The notes under the pieces were generated by a model. The model was not told where the DNA came from. It did not search any database and saw only the letters and a program-made list of their open reading frames with translations. The position numbers and the translations under genes were made by a program. From NCBI GenBank assembly GCA_910588885.1, contig CAJUSQ010000096.1:1-11792 (forward strand): a DNA stretch of 11,792 bases, given 5' to 3'. This stretch comes from an uncultured Lachnospiraceae bacterium. GTDB taxonomy: Bacteria > Bacillota > Clostridia > Lachnospirales > Lachnospiraceae. How positions within the stretch are numbered: position 1 is the first letter of the stretch; every line of letters begins with the position of its first letter. Of this stretch, positions 1 through 9,162 are shown piece after piece.

Positions 1-1391
1 GCCATCTGGTCTCCGTCAAAGTCCGCATTAAAAGCCGTACATACCAGAGGATGCAGCTTAATGGCCTTGCCTTCCACCAGAATCGGTTCAAATGCCTGAA
101 TTCCCAGACGATGCAGGGTAGGAGCCCGGTTCAGCATAACGGGATGCTCTTTGATCACTTCTTCCAGTACATCCCACACTTCCGGCTGCAGCCGTTCTAC
201 CATTTTCTTGGCGCTTTTTATATTATGGGCCGTTCCGTTGGACACCAGCTCTTTCATTACGAAGGGCTTAAACAATTCGATGGCCATTTCCTGAGGCAGG
301 CCGCATTGATAAATTTTCAGCTCCGGTCCTACGACAATTACGGAACGTCCGGAATAGTCCACACGTTTGCCCAGCAGGTTCTGACGGAACCGCCCGGATT
401 TTCCTTTCAACATATCGGACAGGGATTTCAAAGGACGGTTTCCGGGGCCGGTTACGGGCCTTCCCCGCCTGCCGTTGTCAATCAGCGCGTCCACCGCTTC
501 CTGAAGCATACGCTTCTCGTTGCGGACAATAATATCCGGTGCCCCAAGCTCCAGCAGCCTGCGGAGACGGTTGTTCCGGTTGATAATCCTGCGGTACAGG
601 TCATTTAAATCGGAGGTGGCAAACCGTCCGCCGTCCAGCTGTACCATGGGTCTAAGATCCGGAGGAATCACCGGGATTACATCCATAATCATCCATTCCG
701 GCTTATTGCCGGAAGCCCGGAACGCTTCCACCACTTCCAGACGCTTGATAATCCTGGCCCGTTTCTGGCCGGAAGCATCTCTCAAACCGCGCTTTAATTC
801 CTCGGCATCCTTCTCCAGGTCAATGGCACAAAGCAGCTCCTTAATGGCTTCCGCACCCATTCCTACCTGGAAACTGCTGCCGAATTTTTCCCGTGCCTCC
901 TGGTATTCGCTTTCGGAAAGCACCTGCTTATACTGCAAATCACTGGTTCCCTTATCCAATACGATATAGGAAGCAAAATACAGCACTTTTTCCAGAGTTC
1001 GCGGCGACAGATCCAGAATCAGCCCCATCCGGCTGGGAATTCCCTTGAAATACCAAATATGGGATACGGGAGCCGCAAGCTCAATATGCCCCATGCGCTC
1101 TCTACGAACATTGGCTTTTGTAATCTCCACGCCGCAGCGGTCACAGACAACGCCTTTATAACGGATTTTCTTATATTTGCCGCAATGGCATTCCCAGTCC
1201 TTGCTGGGCCCGAAAATCTTTTCACAGAACAGGCCGTCCTTCTCCGGCTTTAAGGTTCTGTAGTTGATGGTTTCCGGTTTCTTCACCTCACCCCGGGACC
1301 ATTCTCTGATTTTCTCTGGGGAGGCCAAACCTATTTTAATTGCCTCAAAGGTTATGGGCTGGTAGTTTTCTTTATTCATCGTCTCCGGCAT
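1..1391 (-). CDS. rpoC: RNA polymerase subunit beta' (N-terminal part, cut by window edge)
   Basis: This is the largest catalytic subunit of the core RNA polymerase. The start codon is ATG at 1389-1391, giving a protein that begins MPETMNKENYQPITFEAIKI; a GGAAGGGAG ribosome binding site lies about 8 bases upstream. An internal ATG four codons later is possible but has a poorer site. About 463 complete codons are visible. They include the beta' zinc-binding site (Cys68, Cys70, Cys83, Cys86 in a CHC...CDRC pattern), the clamp and rudder region, and the active-centre NADFDGD motif at residues 455-461, whose Asp457, Asp459 and Asp461 chelate catalytic magnesium. The window ends two residues after this motif, so the rest of the gene (trigger loop, bridge helix, C-terminal domains) lies outside. 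It starts 18 bases after the rpoB stop and is surely co-transcribed with it. Identification is certain; only the exact start has slight doubt. Confidence 0.98.
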   Translation of the reverse strand, partial: MPETMNKENYQPITFEAIKIGLASPEKIREWSRGEVKKPETINYRTLKPEKDGLFCEKIFGPSKDWECHCGKYKKIRYKGVVCDRCGVEITKANVRRERMGHIELAAPVSHIWYFKGIPSRMGLILDLSPRTLEKVLYFASYIVLDKGTSDLQYKQVLSESEYQEAREKFGSSFQVGMGAEAIKELLCAIDLEKDAEELKRGLRDASGQKRARIIKRLEVVEAFRASGNKPEWMIMDVIPVIPPDLRPMVQLDGGRFATSDLNDLYRRIINRNNRLRRLLELGAPDIIVRNEKRMLQEAVDALIDNGRRGRPVTGPGNRPLKSLSDMLKGKSGRFRQNLLGKRVDYSGRSVIVVGPELKIYQCGLPQEMAIELFKPFVMKELVSNGTAHNIKSAKKMVERLQPEVWDVLEEVIKEHPVMLNRAPTLHRLGIQAFEPILVEGKAIKLHPLVCTAFNADFDGDQM

Positions 1392-1409
1392 TTGCGTCAC
1401 TCCCTTCCT

Positions 1410-5267
<3,858 letters not shown>

Positions 5268-5297
5268 TGACGCTTCACCTCTCATTTTATAATTTAT

Positions 5298-5325
5298 CTA
5301 TTTCCGGCTGCCGGCTCGAAAATAG
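5298..5325 (-). other. Possible hairpin in the rpoB 5' leader
   Basis: In the roughly 80-base untranslated leader of rpoBC, the transcript can fold with CTATTT pairing to AAATAG and an inner CCGG pairing to CCGG around a three-base loop; a five-base bulge (TCGAG) sits on one side. There is no U-run after it, so it is not an intrinsic terminator. It could be a stabilising or regulatory element, or chance. This is seen by eye only. Confidence 0.35.
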
Positions 5326-5354
5326 GCCCACCTCACCATAATAGTGCATCGTAT

Positions 5355-5384
5355 ATGATAGCACAAATATACCTGGGAAGTCAA
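5355..5384 (-). promoter_or_regulatory. Sigma-A promoter of rpoBC
   Basis: On the minus strand TTGACT (5379-5384) is followed after 18 bases by TATCAT (5355-5360), each one mismatch from the sigma-A consensus. The predicted transcription start is near 5348, giving a leader of about 80 bases to the rpoB start. It sits directly downstream of the terminator behind rplL, which supports a separate rpoBC transcript. The spacing is one base above optimum. Confidence 0.75.
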
Positions 5385-5394
5385 GGAAATTTTT

Positions 5395-5448
5395 AAAAAA
5401 AGAAAAAAAGGAACATTTTTCCTTTGTAGCTCCATGGAAAAATGTTCC
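5395..5448 (-). terminator. Intrinsic terminator after rplL
   Basis: A perfect 13-bp stem (GGAACATTTTTCC, 5436-5448 with 5410-5422) encloses a 13-base loop. In the minus-strand transcript it is followed by seven U, one C and seven more U. The stem begins 18 bases after the rplL stop codon. It should terminate most rplJL transcripts before rpoB. Some read-through, as known for other bacteria at this position, cannot be excluded. Confidence 0.9.
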
Positions 5449-5466
5449 CGCTTTCTATTCCGTAAC

Positions 5467-5841
5467 TTATTTCAAAGTAACCTTTGCGCCTTCTGCTTCC
5501 AGCTTTGCCTTGATATCTTCTGCTTCTGCCTTCTCTGCGCCTTCCTTTACAACCTTCGGAGCATTGTCTACAACTTCCTTTGCTTCCTTCAGGCCAAGTC
5601 CGGTTACTTCACGGACAACCTTAATAACCTTAACCTTGTTGGGGCCAACTTCTGTCAGCTCTACGTTAAAGTCGGTCTTCTCTTCCTCTGCTGCTCCGCC
5701 GTCGCCTGCTGCTGCAACTACAACGCCTGCTGCTGCGGATACGCCGAACTCTTCTTCGCAAGCCTTTACCAAATCATTTAACTCTAATACGCTTAACTCT
5801 TTAATCGCTTCAATAAATTCTGCTGTGGTTAACTTTGCCAT
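5467..5841 (-). CDS. rplL: 50S ribosomal protein L7/L12
   Basis: This is the stalk protein of the large ribosomal subunit. It is present in several copies bound to L10 and recruits the translational GTPases. The protein has 124 residues and starts MAKLTTAEFIEAIKEL at 5841, behind GGAGGG with seven bases of spacing. Residues 1-30 form the dimerising N-terminal helices that attach to L10. About residues 35-53 are an Ala/Gly-rich flexible hinge. Residues 56-124 are the conserved C-terminal domain, with KVKVIKVVREVTGLGLKEAK containing the factor-binding surface. The open frame continues 32 residues further upstream, but that stretch is lysine-rich low-quality sequence without a better ribosome binding site. 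It is co-transcribed with rplJ after a 138-base spacer that is unusually structured, and it is followed by a strong terminator. Confidence 0.98.
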   Translation of the reverse strand: MAKLTTAEFIEAIKELSVLELNDLVKACEEEFGVSAAAGVVVAAAGDGGAAEEEKTDFNVELTEVGPNKVKVIKVVREVTGLGLKEAKEVVDNAPKVVKEGAEKAEAEDIKAKLEAEGAKVTLK

Positions 5842-5854
5842 TATTTTTCCCTCC

Positions 5855-5981
5855 ATTTTATCATTTTCTTCTTTATGATCTTTTTTCTTTTTCCACCTGT
5901 CCCCGGGCCGGCAATGCTGTAAAAGCCGGGAAGCCAATCGGAAGCTTCCTCTGTCAGGCCGCGGGCCGGATGTCCCGGCTT
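5855..5981 (-). other. Structured rplJ-rplL spacer with A-rich segment before rplL
   Basis: The spacer begins with a GC-rich fold: AAGCCGGGA (5973-5981, overlapping the rplJ stop codon) is the exact complement of TCCCGGCTT (5923-5931). The enclosed bases include GGCC-CGC-GGCC (5957-5967) and the palindrome GGAAGCTTCC (5940-5949). A strongly A-rich, unstructured stretch (5855-5893 in the transcript) then leads to the rplL ribosome binding site. No good promoter or U-run is seen here. A role in separating the stability or translation of rplJ and rplL is inference. Confidence 0.55.
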
Positions 5982-6537
5982 ATTCTGCTGCCGGTGCTTC
6001 TTCTGCGGGAGCTTCTGCTTCTGCAGGCGCTGCTTCTACTGCTCCGTCTGCCGGGCCGCCCTGTTCTGCGATCTGGTTCAGAACGCGTGCCAGGTTGGTA
6101 ATCGGTGACTGCAAGCTTCCAAGCAGCTTGGAAAGCAGCTCTTCCCTGGACGGGATGCTGGAAACCGCCTTAATGCCGGCTTCGTCATAGAATGTTCCTT
6201 CTACGACACCTGCTTTCAATTCCAAAGCCGGAGCTGTCTTGGCAAATTTTGCCAAAACCCTCGCCGGCGCAGTAGCATCATCCTTGGAAATTGCAATTGC
6301 ACTGGGTCCCTTCAAAAGCTCTGACATGCTTTCGAATTCGGTTCCCTTGAATGCAAAGTTCATCAATGTGTTCTTGTATACCTTATAAGTAACACCGGCT
6401 TCTCTCAACTGCTTACGTAACTGAGTATCTTCTTCTACAGTAAGTCCGCGGTAATCTACTAATACGACAGACTGTGCATCTTTAATCTGATCGGAAATCT
6501 CCTGTACGATTGGTTGTTTTAATTCTACTTTTGCCAC
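5980..6537 (-). CDS. rplJ: 50S ribosomal protein L10
   Basis: This protein anchors the L7/L12 stalk to 23S rRNA and, in complex with L12, represses its own operon by binding the leader mRNA. It has 185 residues and starts with GTG (6535-6537), preceded by AAGGAGGTG at good spacing. The sequence starts MAKVELKQPIVQEISDQI and carries the family core: VVLVDYRGLTVEEDTQLRKQ (residues 24-43), the YKVYKNTL segment (51-58) and GPSAIAIS (77-84). The helix at about residues 133-160 matches the L12-binding region. The last 25 residues are a low-complexity Ala/Glu/Pro tail, making it about 20 residues longer than the E. coli protein; such tails are common in related Clostridia. An L10 leader with attenuator lies upstream and rplL follows. 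Confidence 0.98.
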   Translation of the reverse strand: MAKVELKQPIVQEISDQIKDAQSVVLVDYRGLTVEEDTQLRKQLREAGVTYKVYKNTLMNFAFKGTEFESMSELLKGPSAIAISKDDATAPARVLAKFAKTAPALELKAGVVEGTFYDEAGIKAVSSIPSREELLSKLLGSLQSPITNLARVLNQIAEQGGPADGAVEAAPAEAEAPAEEAPAAE

Positions 6538-6565
6538 GAATCGTGCACCTCCTTTATAAATTTTT

Positions 6566-6597
6566 AAAAGCCCCTTTGTCCAAAGACAAAGAGGCTT
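6566..6597 (-). terminator. Attenuator hairpin in the rplJ leader
   Basis: Just before the rplJ ribosome binding site the transcript contains AAGCCTCTTTGTC (6585-6597) and GACAAAGGGGCTT (6568-6580) around a four-base loop. This is a 13-bp stem with a single G-U pair, ending in UUUU and then AAAAAUUU. The U-run is short for a full terminator. The position matches the transcription attenuator reported for Firmicutes rplJ leaders, which responds to L10-L12 binding upstream. Confidence 0.75.
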
Positions 6598-6605
6598 GAA
6601 AATTT

Positions 6606-6695
6606 CTTTTCTCGGCAGCTTAAATAAAACTGCAATTTCCTCGGCAGGCCATTGCTGTTACGCCCTAGGGCACCTGCTGTCTTCGGCAAAATACG
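6606..6695 (-). promoter_or_regulatory. L10 (rplJL) autoregulatory leader
   Basis: The transcript contains CCGAAGACAGCAGGTG (6671-6686) and then GCCTGCCGAGG (6639-6649). These are hallmark sequences of the ribosomal protein L10 leader. GCAGG pairs with CCTGC around an inner GCC-CTAG-GGC hairpin, forming the mimic of the 23S rRNA site bound by the L10-L12 complex. Binding is expected to favour the attenuator just downstream when L10 is in excess. The CTGCCGAG block occurs again at 6611-6618, allowing an alternative pairing with the same upstream strand. The motif recognition is from memory of the family; the fold was not computed. Confidence 0.8.
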
Positions 6696-6701
6696 TTTGT
6701 T

Positions 6702-6730
6702 ATTATAGCATTGTCTATTTCAGATGTCAA
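6702..6730 (-). promoter_or_regulatory. Consensus sigma-A promoter of rplJL
   Basis: TTGACA (6725-6730) and TATAAT (6702-6707) are both perfect matches to the sigma-A consensus, separated by the optimal 17 bases. The predicted start is near 6695, directly at the head of the L10 leader. The -35 box lies only five bases after the rplA stop codon. Confidence 0.93.
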
Positions 6731-6735
6731 CCCTT

Positions 6736-7428
6736 TTAAACAAGTTTCGCAACGTTAAGCTTCACGCCCGGCCCCATGGAGGGAGATAATACCACGCTCC
6801 GGATGAACTGGCCCTTCAGTGCGCTGGGTCTTGCTTTCAGGATGGCATCCATTAAGGTCTGGAAGTTGTCCGCTAATTGTTCTTCGGTAAAAGATGCTTT
6901 CCCAATTGGCACATGGATAATATTTGTTTTGTCCAAACGATACTCAATCTTACCAGCCTTGATATCATTTACTGCCTTTGTAACGTCCATGGTTACAGTT
7001 CCGGCTTTCGGGTTCGGCATTAAGCCCTTCGGTCCAAGTACACGGCCCAGACGTCCTACAACACCCATCATATCGGGAGTCGCAACTACAACGTCGAAAT
7101 CCAGCCAGCCGTCGTTCTGAATCTTCGGAATCAGTTCTTCGCCGCCGACATGGTCTGCGCCTGCTGCCTGTGCTTCGTCGATCTTATCGCCCTTGGCAAA
7201 TACTAAAACCTTTACCTTTTTCCCGGTTCCGTGAGGCAGTACTACTGCACCACGAATCTGCTGTTCCGCATGACGTCCGTCACAGCCGGTTCTGATATGA
7301 GCTTCGATTGTCTCGTCAAATTTTGCAACAGCTGCTTTCTTGGCTAAACCAATCGCTTCTGTTGTATCATATTGAACTGCCCTGTCAATTAACTTTGCAG
7401 CCTCAACATATCTCTTTCCTCTTTTCAT
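6736..7428 (-). CDS. rplA: 50S ribosomal protein L1
   Basis: This binds 23S rRNA at the mobile L1 stalk next to the E site and helps release deacylated tRNA; in many bacteria it also represses the rplKA mRNA. I choose ATG 7426-7428 (MKRGKRYVEAAKLIDRAVQY), preceded by AGGAGGT at about eight bases, giving 230 residues, the usual family length. An in-frame extension of 15 residues upstream would swallow the ribosome binding site. Signature segments are GCDGRHAEQQIRGAVVLPHG (residues 48-67), GRVLGPKGLMPNPKAGTV (128-145) and the C-terminal ALKGQFIRSVVLSPSMGPG (203-221). It follows rplK after 103 bases, and its stop codon almost touches the rplJ promoter. No terminator is visible behind it. Confidence 0.98.
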   Translation of the reverse strand: MKRGKRYVEAAKLIDRAVQYDTTEAIGLAKKAAVAKFDETIEAHIRTGCDGRHAEQQIRGAVVLPHGTGKKVKVLVFAKGDKIDEAQAAGADHVGGEELIPKIQNDGWLDFDVVVATPDMMGVVGRLGRVLGPKGLMPNPKAGTVTMDVTKAVNDIKAGKIEYRLDKTNIIHVPIGKASFTEEQLADNFQTLMDAILKARPSALKGQFIRSVVLSPSMGPGVKLNVAKLV

Positions 7429-7531
7429 TCTAAATAACCTCCTAGTGGTAATATCGGGAGAGGACCCTCCCACGGTGTCTTCAAATCTCTCAATGCGTCC
7501 GGTTTCATCCGTAACGCCATATTCGTTCGGC

Positions 7532-7957
7532 TTAATCCGTAACCGTAACGCCCATGCTTCTTGCAGTTCCGGCGATCATGCTCATAGCCGCTTCTACGGA
7601 AGCCGCATTTAGATCCGGCATCTTTAATTCCGCAATTTCCTGAACTTTTGCTTTGGAAATGGTCGCTACCTTTGTTTTATTGGGGGTTGCGGAACCGGAC
7701 TTAATGTTGCATGCCTTCTTGATCAATACCGGGGCAGGCGGGGTCTTGGTTATGAAGCTGAAGCTTCTGTCGGAATAAACGGTAATAACTACCGGAATAA
7801 TCAGGTCGCCCTGATCTGCGGTTCTTGCGTTGAACTGCTTTGTAAACTCCACGATGTTTACACCGTGCTGTCCAAGGGCAGGTCCGACTGGCGGAGCAGG
7901 CGTAGCTTTACCAGCAGGAATCTGCAATTTGATATATCCTTCTACTTTCTTTGCCAT
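7532..7957 (-). CDS. rplK: 50S ribosomal protein L11
   Basis: This is the protein of the GTPase-associated centre that binds the 23S rRNA thiostrepton region and contacts elongation factors and RelA-type proteins. It has 141 residues, the standard length, and starts at ATG 7955-7957 behind AAGGAGG. The N-terminal domain contains PAPPVGPALGQHGVNIVEF (about residues 20-38), the proline-rich segment involved in thiostrepton binding. The C-terminal RNA-binding domain includes KIKSGSATPNKTKV-like sequence (here CNIKSGSATPNKTKVATI) and ends ARSMGVTVTD. It lies 56 bases after nusG and 103 bases before rplA, in the same orientation and with no promoter seen between, so it is likely transcribed from the rpmG promoter. 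Confidence 0.98.
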   Translation of the reverse strand: MAKKVEGYIKLQIPAGKATPAPPVGPALGQHGVNIVEFTKQFNARTADQGDLIIPVVITVYSDRSFSFITKTPPAPVLIKKACNIKSGSATPNKTKVATISKAKVQEIAELKMPDLNAASVEAAMSMIAGTARSMGVTVTD

Positions 7958-8013
7958 TTGAGATTGCCTCCTTTTTCCTCAATAGGCCCTCTTCGGAATC
8001 CTATCGCCATGTC

Positions 8014-8529
8014 TTACATCTTTTTAATGTCTGTGAAACTTATTTCTACCGGCGTTTCACGGCCGAATAAATCTACGTTGATAGTAACCATCTGCTTGCC
8101 CTGGTTCATCGTCTGAATCATACCGATGGTATCTTTCCAGACACCTCCGGTCACAACAACGGAATCCCCTTCCGCAAAATCGACTACCACATTTGCTTCA
8201 TTGATACCCAGCGGCCTCATCTCGGCTTCCGTGAGCGGTACAGGCTTCGAGCCCGGACCGACAAATCCGGTCACTCCCCTGGTATTTCTGACTACGTACC
8301 ACGTATCGTCGTTCATAATCATATTGATCAGGACATAACCCGGAAACATCTTCTTCTGAACCTGCTTCTTCGCGCCGTTCTTCATCTCGACCACATCCTG
8401 CATCGGCACACGCACCTCTAAGATCTGATCCTCCAGATGACGGTTCTCGATGGTTTTCTCAATGTTCGCCTTCACCTTATTCTCATAACCGGAATAGGTA
8501 TGGACTACATACCAGTTTGCCTCTGCCAT
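8014..8529 (-). CDS. nusG: Transcription termination/antitermination factor NusG
   Basis: This is the universal elongation factor that binds the RNA polymerase clamp and influences pausing and termination. It has 171 residues, starting MAEANWYVVHTYSGYENKVK at 8529, with AAAGGTGA four bases before the ATG. Residues 1 to about 112 form the NGN domain, including KKMFPGYVLINM (59-70) and VRNTRGVTGFVGPG (80-93), which contact RNA polymerase. Residues 117-170 form the KOW domain. The KOW turn here reads VVTGGVWKDTIG rather than the GPFEGFEG-like form of other phyla; my recollection is that related Clostridia share this variant. secE lies 19 bases upstream and rplK follows. Confidence 0.98.
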   Translation of the reverse strand: MAEANWYVVHTYSGYENKVKANIEKTIENRHLEDQILEVRVPMQDVVEMKNGAKKQVQKKMFPGYVLINMIMNDDTWYVVRNTRGVTGFVGPGSKPVPLTEAEMRPLGINEANVVVDFAEGDSVVVTGGVWKDTIGMIQTMNQGKQMVTINVDLFGRETPVEISFTDIKKM

Positions 8530-8548
8530 AAAATCACCTTTGCCTCCA

Positions 8549-8755
8549 TTATAAATTCACCAGGATATCAACTCCGTACTTTAAAATTACATCCAGTACG
8601 GCAATAATTAGACCTAAGATAACCGAAACAGCAACCACTGCTGCCGTCTGTCTGGTAAGTGATTTTTTATCCGGCCAGATTATTTTGCTAAACTCGGCTT
8701 TCAAGCCGGTAAACCAACTGGTCTTCGGGGCTTTTTCTGAATTATTGTCTCCCAT
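8549..8755 (-). CDS. secE: Preprotein translocase subunit SecE
   Basis: This is the small essential membrane subunit that clamps SecY in the Sec translocon. It has 68 residues and one predicted membrane helix (about residues 37-58), preceded by the conserved amphipathic segment with EFSKIIWP (21-28), the SecE signature. It is the short single-helix form usual in Gram-positive bacteria. The start is ATG 8753-8755, with AAGGAAGTG upstream. It sits between rpmG (27-base gap) and nusG (19-base gap), the classical position. Confidence 0.96.
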   Translation of the reverse strand: MGDNNSEKAPKTSWFTGLKAEFSKIIWPDKKSLTRQTAAVVAVSVILGLIIAVLDVILKYGVDILVNL

Positions 8756-8782
8756 ATGATCTCACTTCCTTTACGGTTTCCA

Positions 8783-8932
8783 TTACTTCGTTTCTTTGTG
8801 TAATGTGTGGGTCCTGCAGAATCTGCAATATTTCTTCGTTTCCATTCTGTCAGGATGCGTTTTCTTATCCTTGGTCATGTTGTAATTACGCTGCTTGCAT
8901 TCGGTACATGCTAATGTAATTTTTGTGCGCAC
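8783..8932 (-). CDS. rpmG: 50S ribosomal protein L33 (zinc-ribbon form)
   Basis: This small protein of the large ribosomal subunit has 49 residues. The start is GTG at 8930-8932, preceded by GGAGGTGG at a spacing of about five to seven bases; the sequence begins MRTKITLACTECKQRNYN. Two CxxC pairs (Cys9/Cys12 and Cys36/Cys39) form a zinc ribbon, so this is the C+ type rather than the cysteine-free paralogue that some Firmicutes switch to under zinc limitation. The stop TAA is at 8783-8785. It is the first gene of the rpmG-secE-nusG unit and lies about 60 bases downstream of a sigma-A promoter. Confidence 0.96.
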   Translation of the reverse strand: MRTKITLACTECKQRNYNMTKDKKTHPDRMETKKYCRFCRTHTLHKETK

Positions 8933-8999
8933 AACTTCCACCTCCACTTAAATTCTTGTTTTTAGGCATAAAAAAAAGACCTACTTCCATCGCTAGTCC

Positions 9000-9028
9000 A
9001 ATATAACATACTATTACAAGCCCGTCAA
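9000..9028 (-). promoter_or_regulatory. Sigma-A promoter of rpmG-secE-nusG-rplK-rplA
   Basis: On the minus strand TTGACG (9023-9028) and TATATT (9000-9005) are separated by exactly 17 bases. The predicted start is near 8993. A run of eight T (8970-8977) falls about 16-24 bases into the transcript. No other plausible promoter was noticed between here and the rplJ promoter. Confidence 0.8.
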
Positions 9029-9050
9029 CACTTTTTTGTATAATATGCTA

Positions 9051-9079
9051 ATGACAATGGAAACTCTTTCCGATATAAT
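9051..9079 (+). promoter_or_regulatory. Sigma-A promoter of the FliD-like gene
   Basis: ATGACA (9051-9056) and a perfect TATAAT (9074-9079) are 17 bases apart. The predicted start is near 9086, leaving about 77 untranslated bases before the gene at 9163. The -35 box is 22 bases from the -35 box of the divergent rpmG promoter. The elements look like sigma-A, not the flagellar sigma factor SigD. Confidence 0.7.
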
Positions 9080-9089
9080 ATATAGAGAA

Positions 9090-9139
9090 ATGGATTTTTA
9101 TGCCCTGCCATGGATTTTTTTCAAAATCTGCATGGATTT
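9090..9139 (+). repeat. Three direct repeats ATGGATTT in the leader of the FliD-like gene
   Basis: ATGGATTT occurs at 9090-9097, 9110-9117 and 9132-9139, with start-to-start distances of 20 and 22 bases, near two helical turns. The second and third copies are preceded by TGC(C). They lie between the predicted transcription start and the ribosome binding site, so they could be an operator or an RNA-level element. The function is unknown. Confidence 0.6.
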
Positions 9140-9162
9140 CAAGGATGAAAGGAGGGGTAAGA

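Noticed and set aside
5268..5285. Earlier in-frame rpoB start (MRGEAS before MEKN)
   Set aside because: The best ribosome binding site lies inside this extension, directly ahead of the MEKN start, and the MEKN start matches related RpoB proteins.
5842..5937. 32-residue N-terminal extension of rplL
   Set aside because: L7/L12 proteins start at MAKLTT-like sequence; GGAGGG precedes that ATG, and the extension is lysine-rich and unlike the family.
7429..7473. 15-residue N-terminal extension of rplA
   Set aside because: It contains the AGGAGGT site for the MKRGKRY start and would make L1 longer than usual.
8886..8969. 27-codon minus-strand frame overlapping the start of rpmG (MPKNKN...)
   Set aside because: There is no proper ribosome binding site after the T-run, and it overlaps a certain gene in another frame; nothing supports a leader peptide.
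9039..9044. A second plus-strand TATAAT as a promoter -10 box
   Set aside because: The best -35 candidate (TTACAA at 9014-9019) is 19 bases away; the pair at 9051-9079 fits far better.
9100..9162. Earlier start of the FliD-like gene at 9100
   Set aside because: It has no ribosome binding site, and it would read through the leader repeats and the strong AGGAGGGG site that serves the ATG at 9163.
8933..9162. tRNA gene upstream of rpmG, as seen in some genomes
   Set aside because: No cloverleaf-like sequence or TTCGA-type T-loop was found in this spacer.
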